Shown one piece after another: positions 16,655 to 26,598 of a stretch of DNA of 64,000 nt. The stretch covers positions 1-64,000 of the forward strand of contig NZ_WXTX01000015.1 in NCBI RefSeq assembly GCF_009848685.1. Direction: 5' to 3'. How positions within the stretch are numbered: position 1 is the first letter of the stretch; the number at the start of each line of letters is the position of its first letter. The notes under the pieces are model-generated. The model had not been told where the DNA came from. It did not search any database and worked only from the letters and a program-made list of their open reading frames with translations. This stretch comes from Andreprevotia sp. IGB-42 (lineage in GTDB: Bacteria > Pseudomonadota > Gammaproteobacteria > Burkholderiales > Chitinibacteraceae). Both the position numbers and the translations under genes were made by a program.

Positions 16655-17611
16655 CTAAAACTTGACGAGCACGGAGCCCCAGGCAAAGCCACCACCAATC
16701 CCTTCCAGCAACAGGGTCTGGCCCGGCTTGATGCGGCCATCTTTCACGCCGGCATCCAGTGCCAGCGGAATCGACGCCGCCGAGGTATTGCCATGGCGGT
16801 CCACGGTAACGATCACCTGCTCCATCGGCAGATGCAAATGCTTGGCGGTGGATTCGATGATGCGCAGGTTGGCCTGGTGCGGCACCAGCCAGTCGACATC
16901 CGATTGCTGCAAGCCAGCAGCAGCCAGCGTTTTCTCCGCCACATCGGCGAGAGCGCGCACGGCAAACTTGAATACCGCGTTGCCTTCCATATAGATATAC
17001 GGGTTGCCATCGATAGCCCCCTGCTTGACGCGACCCTCGGCCTTGAGGATGTTGCTGTAGCGGCCGTCAGCATGCAGCTGGGTAGCCAGGATGCCCGGCT
17101 CTTCCGATGCGCGCAGCACCACGGCGCCGGCGCCATCGCCGAACAGCACGCAAGTGGCGCGGTCATCCCAGTTGATCAGGTTGGTGAGCTTTTCCGCGCC
17201 CACCACCACTGCACACCTGGCGATACCGCTCTGGATCATTGCATTGGCCGTTGCCAGTGCGTAGATGAAGCCGGCACACACGGCCTGTACGTCAAAGGCC
17301 GGGAACCCATGCACACCCAGCTTTTCCTGCAGCAGGCAGGCAGTGGACGGGAAAATATTGTCCGGCGTGGTGGTGGCAACGATCAGCAGATCGACTTCTT
17401 CAAGCGCTACACCACCCGCTTCCAGCGCGCGCGTGACCGCATGCAGCGCCATGTCGGAGGTTTTTTCGTCATCCGCGGCCACGTGGCGGGCGCGGATACC
17501 GGTACGCGAGGCAATCCATTCATCGCTGGTGTCCACGCGGGTGGCCAGCTCGGCATTGGTGAGGATTTTTTCCGGCAGGTAGGAGCCGGTTCCGACGATA
17601 CGCGCGTACAT
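16655..17611 (-). CDS. fabH: Beta-ketoacyl-ACP synthase III
   Basis: Starts fatty-acid synthesis by joining acetyl-CoA to malonyl-ACP. The 318 residues include the triad C112 (A-V-C-A-G-F), His in P-H-Q-A-N-L-R and Asn in H-G-N-T-S-A-A-S, and the C-terminal G-G-G-F-A-W-G-S. It sits between plsX and fabD. Confidence 0.96.
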   Translation of the reverse strand: MYARIVGTGSYLPEKILTNAELATRVDTSDEWIASRTGIRARHVAADDEKTSDMALHAVTRALEAGGVALEEVDLLIVATTTPDNIFPSTACLLQEKLGVHGFPAFDVQAVCAGFIYALATANAMIQSGIARCAVVVGAEKLTNLINWDDRATCVLFGDGAGAVVLRASEEPGILATQLHADGRYSNILKAEGRVKQGAIDGNPYIYMEGNAVFKFAVRALADVAEKTLAAAGLQQSDVDWLVPHQANLRIIESTAKHLHLPMEQVIVTVDRHGNTSAASIPLALDAGVKDGRIKPGQTLLLEGIGGGFAWGSVLVKF

Positions 17612-17641
17612 GGCGTCTCTCTTTTCTGATTAGTTCTGCTG

Positions 17642-18697
17642 CTAGGGGGCGACGGCAGCCGTGCTGGCATCGGGCCGGGCGGCCAGATCGGCAAGCTGCC
17701 CGCTCACCTCTTCGGTAATACGCTGGATCAGCCCCGATTGTGCCTCGGTCACTGCCTGCTTGAGTGCCCAGTAGAACGCCATCTGGTCTGCACCGCCGTG
17801 GCTTTTTACCACAATCCCTTTCAGGCCCAATAGCGATGCGCCATTGTAGCGGCGTGGATCCACGCGCTTCTTGAAGTGGCTGAGCACCGGCCAGGCCAGC
17901 GCCGCCAGCAATTTGGTCCACCAGGTACGGGTGAATTCCTCACGCAGGAACTCGGCCAGCATCTTGGCGAGGCCCTCGGTGGTTTTCAGCGCCACGTTGC
18001 CGGTAAAGCCATCGGCAACGATCACATCGACAGTACCGGTAAAGAGCTCGTTGCCTTCCACATTGCCATGGAAGTTGAGCTTGCTGGCACGCAGCAGCTC
18101 GGCCGCCGCCTTCACCGATTCATTGCCCTTGATTTCTTCAGAGCCGATGTTCAGCAAACCCACGCTGGGCCGGTCCTTGTGCTGCACCGCAGAGACCAGC
18201 GATGCGCCCATGATGCCGAATTGCAGCAACTGCTCCGGCGTGCAATCGACATTGGCACCCAGATCCAGCACACAGGTTTCGCCACCGGTGGCGGTCGGCA
18301 TCATCTTGGCGATGGCCGGGCGCTCCACCCCTTCGATGGTCTTGAGCACGAAACGGGCCGTCGCCATCAGTGCGCCGGTATTGCCGGCGGATACACAGGC
18401 ATTGGCCTCGCCCGATTTCACCAGGTTGATGGCCACGCGCATCGAAGAATCTTTCTTGTTCTTCAACGCCGACTGTGGCGATTCGTCCATCGTGACGATC
18501 TCGGTGGCCGGATGGATGCGCAGGCGCGGGCCGATGCCGGCCTTGCGTGCACGCAGTTCGGTCTCCAGCGCATCGGGCAGGCCGACGAGCACGACGTTCA
18601 CATCCGGATGGCGGTCAAGGAAACGCAGGACGGCAGGCACGGTAACGTGCGCGCCGTGGTCTCCGCCCATCGCGTCAACGGCTACGGTAATGTCCAT
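17642..18697 (-). CDS. plsX: Phosphate acyltransferase PlsX
   Basis: Makes acyl-phosphate from acyl-ACP for phospholipid synthesis by PlsY; a peripheral membrane enzyme. The start is ATG 18697 ([15 protein letters not shown]), the family N-terminus; 351 residues. The C-terminus carries a short Ala-rich tail. It heads plsX-fabH-fabD-fabG and follows rpmF by 86 bases that hold a hairpin and a palindrome. Confidence 0.95.
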   Translation of the reverse strand: MDITVAVDAMGGDHGAHVTVPAVLRFLDRHPDVNVVLVGLPDALETELRARKAGIGPRLRIHPATEIVTMDESPQSALKNKKDSSMRVAINLVKSGEANACVSAGNTGALMATARFVLKTIEGVERPAIAKMMPTATGGETCVLDLGANVDCTPEQLLQFGIMGASLVSAVQHKDRPSVGLLNIGSEEIKGNESVKAAAELLRASKLNFHGNVEGNELFTGTVDVIVADGFTGNVALKTTEGLAKMLAEFLREEFTRTWWTKLLAALAWPVLSHFKKRVDPRRYNGASLLGLKGIVVKSHGGADQMAFYWALKQAVTEAQSGLIQRITEEVSGQLADLAARPDASTAAVAP

Positions 18698-18714
18698 GGG
18701 GTTCCAGAATGGCG

Positions 18715-18748
18715 AACGGCGCAAGCGAGGTTGCCCGCTTGCGCCGTT
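18715..18748 (-). promoter_or_regulatory. Hairpin in the plsX leader
   Basis: AACGGCGCAAGCG (18715-18727) and CGCTTGCGCCGTT (18736-18748) are a 13-bp perfect stem with an 8-base loop, 18 bases before the plsX start. There is no T run on the minus strand, so it is more likely an attenuator, an RNA-processing site or a weak rpmF terminator than a full stop. Confidence 0.55.
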
Positions 18749-18751
18749 TTC

Positions 18752-18767
18752 ATAACCAATTGGTTAT
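18752..18767. promoter_or_regulatory. 16-bp perfect palindrome upstream of plsX, candidate operator
   Basis: ATAACCAATTGGTTAT reads the same on both strands. It lies between the rpmF stop and the plsX hairpin. It is AT-rich, in contrast with its surroundings. Its length and symmetry suit a dimeric MarR- or TetR-type repressor. No regulator gene is adjacent, so the protein that binds it, if any, is unknown. Confidence 0.4.
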
Positions 18768-18783
18768 AAAGGCTTTTGACGAA

Positions 18784-18963
18784 TTACTCGCCCTTGGCCT
18801 TGATCACGCGACGGCCTTTGTAGAAGCCATTCGGGGAAATGTGATGCGGGCGATGTGCTTCGCCGGTGTTCGGATCGATCGAGACTGCCGGGGCAGCCAG
18901 GAAGTCGTGGGCGCGATGCATGCCGCGCTTGGACGGGGATTTTTTATTCTGTTGAACAGCCAT
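18784..18963 (-). CDS. rpmF: 50S ribosomal protein L32
   Basis: A 59-residue basic protein starting [20 protein letters not shown], the L32 signature. The zinc cysteines of some L32 proteins are absent, as is common in betaproteobacteria. It lies between yceD and plsX, the classic arrangement. Confidence 0.95.
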   Translation of the reverse strand: MAVQQNKKSPSKRGMHRAHDFLAAPAVSIDPNTGEAHRPHHISPNGFYKGRRVIKAKGE

Positions 18964-18998
18964 GTCAAAACTCCTTGAAAACCAGTACTTAAGTTCAA

Positions 18999-19487
18999 TT
19001 ATTCCGCTTTCCTGGTTTTCAAACCAGCCAGGACTGCAAACGGATTCGGTTTGTCTTGCAGGTTCTGCTCTTGCGGGGCATCGCATACTGCATGCGTGGG
19101 CGCAAAGGGCAAAGCCAGCAACAATTCATCTTCCAGCAAGGTTTCCACCGACATCGCCGGATCGATCACCAGAGTGTCGACATCCGGATCGAGCATTTCT
19201 GCATCGTCGGCAGTTGCCTCATCGGCAAACTGCGTAAAACGGGTATCCACGACAAAGGGCCAAGGCATGGGCTGCAAGCAGCGCTGGCAGGTCAACACCA
19301 GCTCACCCGTCAGGCTCACTTCCAGCCATGGGCGTTCCAGCTTGTCCACACCACCCTTGAGGCGCCAGACCATATTACCTTCCGTGCCGACCAGCCGGTC
19401 ACGCACGCGCGCAAGATCGGCCAAGGGCAAAGCCCCTTCAAGCACACCGCCCTCGCGGGCAAAATCGGCACTATGAATGACCGGCAT
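18999..19487 (-). CDS. yceD: YceD/DUF177 protein, 23S rRNA accumulation factor
   Basis: A 162-residue acidic protein with a C-x-x-C (L-T-C-Q-R-C-L-Q-P) and a third cysteine near the end, the DUF177 pattern. The start is ATG 19487. In E. coli and plants the family is linked to 23S rRNA accumulation; its biochemical activity is unknown. It is cotranscribed with rpmF, 35 bases downstream. Confidence 0.9.
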   Translation of the reverse strand: MPVIHSADFAREGGVLEGALPLADLARVRDRLVGTEGNMVWRLKGGVDKLERPWLEVSLTGELVLTCQRCLQPMPWPFVVDTRFTQFADEATADDAEMLDPDVDTLVIDPAMSVETLLEDELLLALPFAPTHAVCDAPQEQNLQDKPNPFAVLAGLKTRKAE

Positions 19488-19624
19488 ATCCGTGTCTGAA
19501 CCTGTTCTACACCCGGCACGACTTTTACTGAAAACAAGTCGGGACGAGTCGGAAACCGCGCATGATACAATCCGCGCCCAGCTGATGTCAAAGCTTTTTA
19601 TCCGTAACCCCGTGGCGATTTCCC

Positions 19625-20239
19625 ATGCAAAAACAACCGCTTCCCGCCGCAACGCCCCCGCAGCGCCAGTTGGTGCTGGCCTCCACCTCGCCCTACCGGC
19701 GCGAACTGCTGGCCCGGCTGGGCCTGCCTTTCGAAACCGCCAGCCCCGGCGTCGACGAAACCCCGCTAGCCGGCGAAACCGCGGCAGCCACCAGCGTGCG
19801 CCTGGCCATCGCCAAGGCACGGGCACTGGCCACCAGCCACCCGGGTGCACTGCTGATCGGCTCCGACCAGGTGGCGCTGCTCGATGGCGCGCAACTGGGC
19901 AAACCCGGCACGCATGCGCGCGCAGTGCTGCAGCTGCAGGCCATGCGCGGCAAGACGGTGCAGTTCCATACCGCGCTGGCGCTGCACGACGCACACAGCG
20001 GCCATACGCAATCTGCGGTGGACGTCACCAATGTGACCATGCGTGAGTACAGCGATGCGCAGATCGAACATTATCTGCAGCGCGATCAACCCTACGATTG
20101 CGCCGGCAGCGCCAAGGTGGAAGCACTGGGCATTGCCATGATCGCCCGCGTGGCCAGCAGCGACCCCACCGCGCTGATCGGCCTGCCGCTGATTGCGCTG
20201 GTGGGCATGCTGGATCAGGCCGGCCTGCCGGTTTTATAA
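19625..20239 (+). CDS. yceF: Maf-family nucleoside-triphosphate pyrophosphatase (YceF type)
   Basis: Hydrolyses modified NTPs; members beside yceD-rpmF act on 7-methyl-GTP. The 204-residue protein has L-A-S-T-S-P-Y-R-R-E-L-L (phosphate-binding S-x-S-x-x-R), S-D-Q-V-A (catalytic Asp), and K-P-G near the middle. It is divergent from yceD, as in E. coli. The subfamily assignment is from context. Confidence 0.88.
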   Translation: MQKQPLPAATPPQRQLVLASTSPYRRELLARLGLPFETASPGVDETPLAGETAAATSVRLAIAKARALATSHPGALLIGSDQVALLDGAQLGKPGTHARAVLQLQAMRGKTVQFHTALALHDAHSGHTQSAVDVTNVTMREYSDAQIEHYLQRDQPYDCAGSAKVEALGIAMIARVASSDPTALIGLPLIALVGMLDQAGLPVL

Positions 20240-20259
20240 GCGAGCAAGAGAACAATGAC

Positions 20260-20976
20260 ATGACGACCAAGGGCACCCTGTACCTGATCCCCGTACCGCT
20301 GGGGGAAGACACGCTGGCATCCGTATTGCCGGCCGACGTGATCGCTACCGCGCAAAAGCTGACTCACTTCATCGTGGAAGCACCCAAAACCGCACGCGCC
20401 ATGCTCAAGATCATCGGCACCCCGCACGAGCTGCGCACGCTGTGGATGGAAGAACTGAACGAACACACCAGGGACGCCGCGCTGGAAGCGCTGCTGGCAC
20501 CGCTACTGGCTGGCCACGATGTGGGCCTGATGTCCGAAGCCGGTTGCCCCGGCGTGGCCGACCCCGGTGCCAACCTGGTGAAGCTGGCGCACGCGCGCGG
20601 CATCCGCGTGGCGCCGCTGGTGGGGCCGTCGAGCATACTGCTGGCGCTGATGGCCGCTGGCGCCAATGGCCAGAAATTCCGCTTCAACGGCTACCTGCCC
20701 ACGCAGGACGCCGGCCGTATCGAGGCCATCCGCAAGCTGGAGCTGGAATCACGCAAGCAACAGCAGGCAGAGCTGTTCATCGAAACGCCCTACCGCAACG
20801 GCGCGCTGTTCGATGCACTGCTGGCCACGCTGGCACCGGGCAGCCAGCTGACCGTGGCCTGCGACATCACCACCACCAGCGAATACATCCTCAGCCAGAG
20901 CGTAGCCGCATGGCGCAAGGGCGCCAAGCCAGACCTGCACAAGCGCCCGACGGTATTCGTGCTGTACGCGGCCTGA
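20260..20976 (+). CDS. Tetrapyrrole-methylase-family SAM-dependent methyltransferase (RsmI-like)
   Basis: A 238-residue protein starting at ATG 20260 (M-T-T-K-G-T-L-Y-L-I-P-V-P-L-G). It has the fold of RsmI, which methylates 16S rRNA C1402, with S-E-A-G-C-P-G-V-A-D-P-G for SAM and G-P-S-S-I-L-L-A-L. It differs from true RsmI at the N-terminus (P-V-P-L-G in place of A-T-P-I-G-N) and is shorter, so it may be a paralogue with another target. It follows the maf gene by 20 bases. Confidence 0.75.
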   Translation: MTTKGTLYLIPVPLGEDTLASVLPADVIATAQKLTHFIVEAPKTARAMLKIIGTPHELRTLWMEELNEHTRDAALEALLAPLLAGHDVGLMSEAGCPGVADPGANLVKLAHARGIRVAPLVGPSSILLALMAAGANGQKFRFNGYLPTQDAGRIEAIRKLELESRKQQQAELFIETPYRNGALFDALLATLAPGSQLTVACDITTTSEYILSQSVAAWRKGAKPDLHKRPTVFVLYAA

Positions 20977-21046
20977 TCAGCGCCCACATACGCTCAGGCC
21001 GGCTGCATGATCCGGCAGCGCCAAGCCATGGCGCTGCCGCTGACGG

Positions 21047-22582
21047 CTATGCAGCGCGGCGCGAGAAATCGGCCAGCCTGAAACCCAGCGCGAACAGCGT
21101 ACCGAAGTAGGCGGCAAGGCCTGCCGCCACCACCACCGCCAGGCGCAGCAAACGCATCACCATCAGCCCCTGATCCCAGGCCGGCATCACATGCAGGATG
21201 CCGAACAGCACCGCAGACATCACCACCACCGCAACCACCAGCTTCAGCAGAAATGGGGTCCAGCCCGGCTGCGGCTGGAATACACCCTGCTTGCGCAGCT
21301 TCCAGTACAGCAGCCCGGCATTGGCGCACGACGCCAGGCCGATCGACAACGCCAGGCCGGCGTGCTTGAGCGGGCCGATGAAAGCCAGGTTCATCAACTG
21401 GGTAAGCACCAGCGTGAAGATGGCGATTTTCACCGGCGTGCGCAGGTTCTGCCGCGCATAGAAGCCCGGCGCCAGCACCTTCACCAGCAAGAAGCCCGAC
21501 AGGCCCACCGTATACGCCAGCAATGCGTACTGGGTTTTCAGCGTGTCATCGGTATGGAAAGCGCCGTACTGCAGCAAGGAGGCAATCAGCGGGCCGGACA
21601 GGATGGCCAGCGCCGCCGATGCAGGTAGCGCCATCATCAGGCATAGCCGCAAGCCCCAGTCCAGCAGCCGCGAGTACTCGGCGTGGTCTTTGTTGGCAAA
21701 GGTCTTGGAAAGCGATGGCAACAGGATGGTGCCGAGCGCCACGCCGAGCAGGCCATTGGGAAACTCCATCAGGCGATCGGCGTAGTTCATCCACGAGATC
21801 GACCCGGCCGGCAGGTAGGAGGCAAAGCTCAGGTTGATCAGCAGCGAGATTTGCGCAACCGATACCCCGAGGATGGCCGGGCCCATCTGCCGCATCACCC
21901 GCCACACCCCCGCATCTTTCCAGCGCAGCCGTGGCAGCACCAGCATGCCGATCTGCTTCAGGTACGGTAGTTGCCACGCCAGTTGCAGGATGCCCCCTGC
22001 CAGCACGCCCCACGCCAGCGCCATGATGGGCGGGTTGCAATAGGGCGAGACGAACAGCGCAAACACGATCATCGACACATTGAGCAAGGTGGGCACGAAC
22101 GCCGGCACCGAGAAACGGTTCCAGGTATTGAGCACCGCGCCAGCCAGCGACGAGAGCGAAATCAGGAAGATGTACGGAAAAACGATGCGCAGCATGTGCG
22201 CAGTCAGGTCGAACCGCGCCGGATCATCACGGAAGCCCGATGCGGTAATCCACACCAGCACCGGCGCCGCCAGCACGCCCAACAAGGTCACCAGCGCCAG
22301 GATCAGCGTCAGCATGCCGGATACGTAGGCAATGAAGGTGCGCGTGGCCTCCTCGCCCTGCTGGGTTTTGTATTCGGCCAGGATGGGCACGAAGGCTTGC
22401 GAGAACGCCCCCTCGGCAAAAATGCGCCGCAGCAGGTTGGGCAGGCGGAATGCGGTGAAGAATGCGTCGGTAGCGACGCTGGCGCCAAAGTAGCGCGCCA
22501 CGATGGCCTCGCGCGCAAAGCCGAGGATGCGGGACACCAGCGTCATCGAACTGACGGCGGCCAGGGAGCGGAGCAGATTCAT
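21047..22582 (-). CDS. murJ: Lipid II flippase MurJ
   Basis: Moves undecaprenyl-linked peptidoglycan precursor across the inner membrane. The 511-residue protein starts [20 protein letters not shown] and has about 14 membrane helices of the MOP superfamily, with [10 protein letters not shown] and G-A-F-S-Q-A-F-V-P in the first bundle. It stands alone, convergent with the methyltransferase gene. Confidence 0.93.
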   Translation of the reverse strand: MNLLRSLAAVSSMTLVSRILGFAREAIVARYFGASVATDAFFTAFRLPNLLRRIFAEGAFSQAFVPILAEYKTQQGEEATRTFIAYVSGMLTLILALVTLLGVLAAPVLVWITASGFRDDPARFDLTAHMLRIVFPYIFLISLSSLAGAVLNTWNRFSVPAFVPTLLNVSMIVFALFVSPYCNPPIMALAWGVLAGGILQLAWQLPYLKQIGMLVLPRLRWKDAGVWRVMRQMGPAILGVSVAQISLLINLSFASYLPAGSISWMNYADRLMEFPNGLLGVALGTILLPSLSKTFANKDHAEYSRLLDWGLRLCLMMALPASAALAILSGPLIASLLQYGAFHTDDTLKTQYALLAYTVGLSGFLLVKVLAPGFYARQNLRTPVKIAIFTLVLTQLMNLAFIGPLKHAGLALSIGLASCANAGLLYWKLRKQGVFQPQPGWTPFLLKLVVAVVVMSAVLFGILHVMPAWDQGLMVMRLLRLAVVVAAGLAAYFGTLFALGFRLADFSRRAA

Positions 22583-22896
22583 GGCGGCAGGATAACTGCT
22601 AATGCGGCGGCTGGGCAGCCGCCCGGGCGCGCAAATGCCCTGCCGCACCGGGTATTTTTCCCGGTTAGCCCGGCTGGCACCAACGCCTGCCGGGCGCGAT
22701 AGCGCCATTCATACCCGCTTGCTGCCTGGCCTTTTTGCTGCAACCTGGCTCTCATCACCCGCGTCTTCCACATGCGTTACACGCGGCAAGTGAAAGAAAA
22801 CATCCACGTAATGTGTTGATTTGAAGCAGTAAAGAACTGCTTCATCCGCTCCGGCTGCAAGGCCGGGCATGTTCAACCCGATCAGGATGAAAACCC
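22583..22896. other. Intergenic region between murJ and the exported protein gene
   Basis: About 314 bases. It holds a GC-rich inverted repeat near 22606-22623 close to murJ, an AT-richer stretch at 22780-22835 that may hold the promoter of the exported protein, and a small hairpin GAAGCAG-7-CTGCTTC at 22823-22843. An AGGA lies 8 bases before the downstream ATG. No gene is supported. Confidence 0.4.
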
Positions 22897-23742
22897 ATGC
22901 TACGCAAGCTCGTTCTCAGTGTTGCCCTGTTGCTGACCGCCGTTGCCGCACAGGCCACCACATCGCTGCAGTTCAAAAGCGAACCCGGCGACTATATCGG
23001 CCAGGGCAAGAATGCCACCTGGCAGGAAACGGATGGCACCTTCACCATCAACAAGAACTTCGACAAGGGGGTCAGCGTCAGCTTCAACGGCGGCACTGCC
23101 TGGTGGTCACTCGATTTTGCTGCACCGGGCGAGGTTCCGCTGCTGGTGCAGGCGTATGAAGAGGCGCAACGTTTTCCATTCCAGAGCATCACCAAGCCGG
23201 GGCTCAATGTCAGCGGTAGCGGCCGCGGCTGCAATACGGTCACTGGCCGTTTCGACGTACTCGAACTGACCTACAAGACCAATGGCGATATCGACCGTTT
23301 TGCCGCCAATTTCGAGCAGCATTGCGAGGGCGCCAATGCCGCGCTCAAGGGCACCGTGCTCTACAACAGCACGCTCAGTGGCGTGCAGCCCCCGAAAATC
23401 ACCGTCACCGCCAACGGTAGCGACAAGCCGCTCTACGTGAACGTGGGCCAGAGCATCACCGTCAACGTGAAGGTGGAAGCCAACAGCAAGAAGAATGCGC
23501 TGGTGGAGCGCTGGGCCGGTTTTGTCGGCACCAAGGGCGCGCAGTGGTTCAACGGCAGCGGCTGGAGCTACAGCAGCAATCCGATGCTGGCCGCCGTGGA
23601 TTACCTGCAGGACGGCACGTTCAACTACCAGATCACCCCGACTGCCGCCGGCGCCCATGTTTTCGAATACGGTGTCGATGAAGGTGCCAACCATGCGTTC
23701 GATGCGCAGTACCTGAACCAGTTGCTGATCATCGCCCGCTAA
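22897..23742 (+). CDS. Secreted two-part beta-rich protein of unknown function
   Basis: A 281-residue protein with a Sec signal peptide (V-L-S-V-A-L-L-L-T-A-V-A-A-Q-A). Residues about 22-155 form a module with F-N-G-G-T-A-W-W-S-L-D-F, F-P-F-Q-S-I-T-K-P-G-L, G-R-G-C-N-T and F-E-Q-H-C-E-G. These stretches recur in exported proteins of unknown function, and the two cysteines likely form a disulphide. The rest looks like an immunoglobulin-like beta domain. No enzyme motif is visible. It stands alone with its own promoter and a bidirectional terminator. Confidence 0.7.
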   Translation: MLRKLVLSVALLLTAVAAQATTSLQFKSEPGDYIGQGKNATWQETDGTFTINKNFDKGVSVSFNGGTAWWSLDFAAPGEVPLLVQAYEEAQRFPFQSITKPGLNVSGSGRGCNTVTGRFDVLELTYKTNGDIDRFAANFEQHCEGANAALKGTVLYNSTLSGVQPPKITVTANGSDKPLYVNVGQSITVNVKVEANSKKNALVERWAGFVGTKGAQWFNGSGWSYSSNPMLAAVDYLQDGTFNYQITPTAAGAHVFEYGVDEGANHAFDAQYLNQLLIIAR

Positions 23743-23765
23743 ACCCGGGCAGGCAGCAGGTAGCA

Positions 23766-23793
23766 ACAAGGGCGGCCCGCGGGCCGCCCTTGT
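23766..23793. terminator. Bidirectional hairpin between convergent genes
   Basis: ACAAGGGCGGCCC and GGGCCGCCCTTGT, with GC between them, form a perfect 28-base palindrome 23 bases after the exported protein gene and 42 before the end of the LysR gene. It has no long T run on either side but is stable. Confidence 0.7.
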
Positions 23794-23835
23794 CCGTAAT
23801 ACGATGCGCCGCTGTACGGCGCCGGGGTGCGGCAA

Positions 23836-24798
23836 TCAGCTACCCAGCCGGTCCGCCCCGGCCAGCATGGGTGCCGCGCGGTTCAGCAGCACGATCTCGT
23901 CGCTGACCGAGACGTTTTCCGCCACGTCGCGGCACAACTGCAGGAACTCGAGCATGCCGGGGGTACGGAACTTCTGCTTGTGCACCACGAAGTGGAATTG
24001 CCGCGACAGGTCCAGCCCGTCCACATGGATCGGTACCAGGCTGCCACGGCGGAATGCATCCTTCAGCGCCAGCCGCGAAATGCAGCCGATACCCAGGCCG
24101 GATTCCACCGCGCGCTTGATCGCCTCGGTATGCTCCAGCTCCAAGCGGATATCCAGCTTCGACAACACATGGCGCATGGCGGCATCGAAGGTCTGCCGCG
24201 TGCCCGAGCCGGTTTCCCGCACGATCCATGGCACGCGCGTCAGCTCGGCCAGCGTGGCCTTGCCGGTTCTGGCCAGCGGATGCTCGGGCGCACAGAAAAT
24301 CACCAGTTCATCGGCCACCCAATTTTCCACCTGCAGATCGGGGTGCTGGCAATCGCCCTCGATCAGGCCGAAATCCAGTTCAAAATGCGCCACCTGCTGC
24401 ACCACGGTGGCGGTGTTATGTACCGCCATCTTGATATGGCTGGCCGGGTGGCGGCGCAGATACTCGCCCACCAGCAGCGTGGCAAGATAATTGCCGATGG
24501 TGAGCGTGGCACCGATGCGCAGGTGGCCAACGCCGGCTTCGCCATTGAGCGCGGCCTCCACTTCATCGGCGCGGTCTAGCAGCTCGATGGCCTTGGGCAG
24601 CAATTGCCGGCCCAGTTCGTTCAGTTGCAGCCGCTTGCCGAAGCGATCGAACAGCCGGATATCGAACTGCTTTTCCAGCTCGGCCAGCGCGGTGCTGGTG
24701 GCCGATTGCGACAGCCCCAGCTCCTCGGCCGCGCGGGATGCGCTTTCGTAACGGCCGACAGCGACGAACACTTCCAGTTGGCGCAGCGTGTATCTCAC
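23836..24798 (-). CDS. LysR-type transcriptional regulator
   Basis: A 320-residue protein. The N-terminal winged helix-turn-helix (L-R-Q-L-E-V-F-V-A-V, then A-A-E-E-L-G-L-S-Q-S-A-T-S) binds DNA. The rest is a periplasmic-binding-protein-like effector domain beginning L-R-I-G-A-T-L-T-I-G, a form seen in CysB/Cbl/YeiE-like regulators. No divergent partner gene is present, so the target and inducer are not evident. Confidence 0.9.
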   Translation of the reverse strand: MRYTLRQLEVFVAVGRYESASRAAEELGLSQSATSTALAELEKQFDIRLFDRFGKRLQLNELGRQLLPKAIELLDRADEVEAALNGEAGVGHLRIGATLTIGNYLATLLVGEYLRRHPASHIKMAVHNTATVVQQVAHFELDFGLIEGDCQHPDLQVENWVADELVIFCAPEHPLARTGKATLAELTRVPWIVRETGSGTRQTFDAAMRHVLSKLDIRLELEHTEAIKRAVESGLGIGCISRLALKDAFRRGSLVPIHVDGLDLSRQFHFVVHKQKFRTPGMLEFLQLCRDVAENVSVSDEIVLLNRAAPMLAGADRLGS

Positions 24799-24805
24799 GG
24801 GGTTC

Positions 24806-26275
24806 TCAGTATTCCGGGGCGATCAGGTCGGCATAATCATACAGCGCGGCCAGTATGGCCTCGGCACGAGCATCGCCCGCCTCCCCTGCGGCCTCGGCCA
24901 GCGTATCGATCTGCTCGCTGTACGCTTCCAGCGTGGTATAGCCGTCACGACCTTCAAACAGCCGCTCGATGCGCAGTTGCTGCCAGCGCTGCTGTTCGGC
25001 CTCGGTCAGCGTGGCGGGGAAGTTGCGGGCGCGGTAGTTGAACAGCAGCTCACCCAGGCGCCGGTCAGCGAAATCAGGCCGCGCCTGCGCCAGTTGCTCC
25101 GGGCTCAGGCTGCGCACCCGTGCCAGCGTGCGGCGATCTTCGTTGCCGATGAAACCGCTGTACAGATCCTGATCCACGTCCTTGATCGGCGCCAGATCAC
25201 GCTTGAACACCTCCGGCCACTTGCCAGCCAGATCAGGGCCGGCCTGCAATGCAGCCGCATGGCGTTCCGCCAATGCAAAATCGATGCCCCAGCGTTCGGC
25301 CTGCGCCGGCTGCAGCGTTTTCAGGTTGCCGATCACGATGGGTGATTTGTTGATATGGATGGTCTTGATCGGCAGGCGGCTGACGCCCTCGGGCAGGTCT
25401 GCCGCACGACTGAACATGCGCTCGCGGATGGCCGCCACATCCAGCGCAAACAGCTCGGCCGGATCGGATGCCAGATCCCACACGATCAGTTCGTTCTTGT
25501 TGCCGGGGTGCCAGCCCAGCGGGTACACCAGCGCCATGCAGCCGCGCTCGACACCGAACATGCCCGATACATGAATGAATGGTCGGGGGGCGCTGCCGAT
25601 CTCCTTGAGCACCGCATCCTTCTTGCGCAAACCCAGGCAGAAATCGAACAACTTGGGCTGTGCATTGCGGATCAGCCTGGCCAGCGCGATGGTAGCGCGC
25701 ACGTCCGACAGCGCATCGTGCGCGGCCTCGTGCGCCAAGCCATTGGCGCGGGTCAGGTGCTCCAACCGGAAGCTGGTTTTGCCCTCGTCGTTTTCCGGCC
25801 ACACGATGCCATCGGGGCGCAGCGCCCAGGTGGTGCGCACCACGTCGAGGATATCCCAGCGGCCGCAATCGTTCTGCCACTCGCGCGCGTACGGGTCGAT
25901 CAGGTTGCGCCAGAACAGGTGGCGGGTGACTTCATCATCGAAACGGATGGTGTTGTAGCCCACACCGATGGTGCCGGGGGCGGATAGCTCACGCTCGATC
26001 GCTTCAGCAAAGCGGAACTCGGGCACGCCCACGTCCAGGCAATGTTGCGGGGTGATGCCGGTGATCAGGCACGATTGCGGATCAGGTAACCAATCGTTGG
26101 TCGGCTGGCAGAATACTTCGACCGGAGCGCCGATCTCGTTCAGCTCGGCATCGGTACGGATGCCGGCAAACTGCGCGGGGCGGTCACGGCGCGGCACGAC
26201 GCCGAAGGTTTCATAGTCGTGCCAGAGAAAGGTATGGGGCATGGGCTGGGCAGGGACGGCGGAATCAGCCGCCAT
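24806..26275 (-). CDS. sbcB: Exodeoxyribonuclease I
   Basis: Digests single-stranded DNA 3' to 5' in repair and recombination. The DEDDh exonuclease motifs are present: W-H-D-Y-E-T-F-G, G-Y-N-T-I-R-F-D-D-E and H-D-A-L-S-D-V-R-A-T, followed by the ExoI C-terminal domain. 489 residues from ATG 26275; ATG 26242 (M-P-H-T-F-L-W-H-D-Y-E-T) is nearer the family start. Neither has a clear ribosome site. Confidence 0.93.
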   Translation of the reverse strand: MAADSAVPAQPMPHTFLWHDYETFGVVPRRDRPAQFAGIRTDAELNEIGAPVEVFCQPTNDWLPDPQSCLITGITPQHCLDVGVPEFRFAEAIERELSAPGTIGVGYNTIRFDDEVTRHLFWRNLIDPYAREWQNDCGRWDILDVVRTTWALRPDGIVWPENDEGKTSFRLEHLTRANGLAHEAAHDALSDVRATIALARLIRNAQPKLFDFCLGLRKKDAVLKEIGSAPRPFIHVSGMFGVERGCMALVYPLGWHPGNKNELIVWDLASDPAELFALDVAAIRERMFSRAADLPEGVSRLPIKTIHINKSPIVIGNLKTLQPAQAERWGIDFALAERHAAALQAGPDLAGKWPEVFKRDLAPIKDVDQDLYSGFIGNEDRRTLARVRSLSPEQLAQARPDFADRRLGELLFNYRARNFPATLTEAEQQRWQQLRIERLFEGRDGYTTLEAYSEQIDTLAEAAGEAGDARAEAILAALYDYADLIAPEY

Positions 26276-26301
26276 TCTAGCAGCGCCGGCCCGCGCAACG
26301 A

Positions 26302-26598
26302 TCAGGCTTTGATCGACACCACGTGTTCGGGCGCCGCGTCGTCCAGCCGGCGGCCAGTGCGGCGGCGCTCATGGCGTGCGCGGGTATCGAGCAATGCAGC
26401 CTGCCGGTACGCGCGGCGCTCCGGGCCACGGCGCTCACCACTGGCGCGCCGCTCGGTGCCATTCCATTGCTCGTTTGCTGCCGCGCGGGTTTGCACATCG
26501 GCATTGGCGGGTGGTTCGCGACGTTCGCCAGCCACCGAGGCGAGTACCTCCGGCACCTGCTGCCAGACAGTCTCGTGGAAAAATCGGGCCAGTTTCAT
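26302..26598 (-). CDS. Small Arg-rich protein of unknown function
   Basis: A 98-residue protein beginning M-K-L-A-R-F-F-H-E-T-V-W-Q-Q-V-P-E-V-L, followed by a highly charged part with repeated R-R pairs (T-E-R-R-A-S-G-E-R-R-G-P-E-R-R). The start looks amphipathic and could sit on a membrane. It is 26 bases upstream of sbcB. I do not recognise a family. Confidence 0.5.
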   Translation of the reverse strand: MKLARFFHETVWQQVPEVLASVAGERREPPANADVQTRAAANEQWNGTERRASGERRGPERRAYRQAALLDTRARHERRRTGRRLDDAAPEHVVSIKA

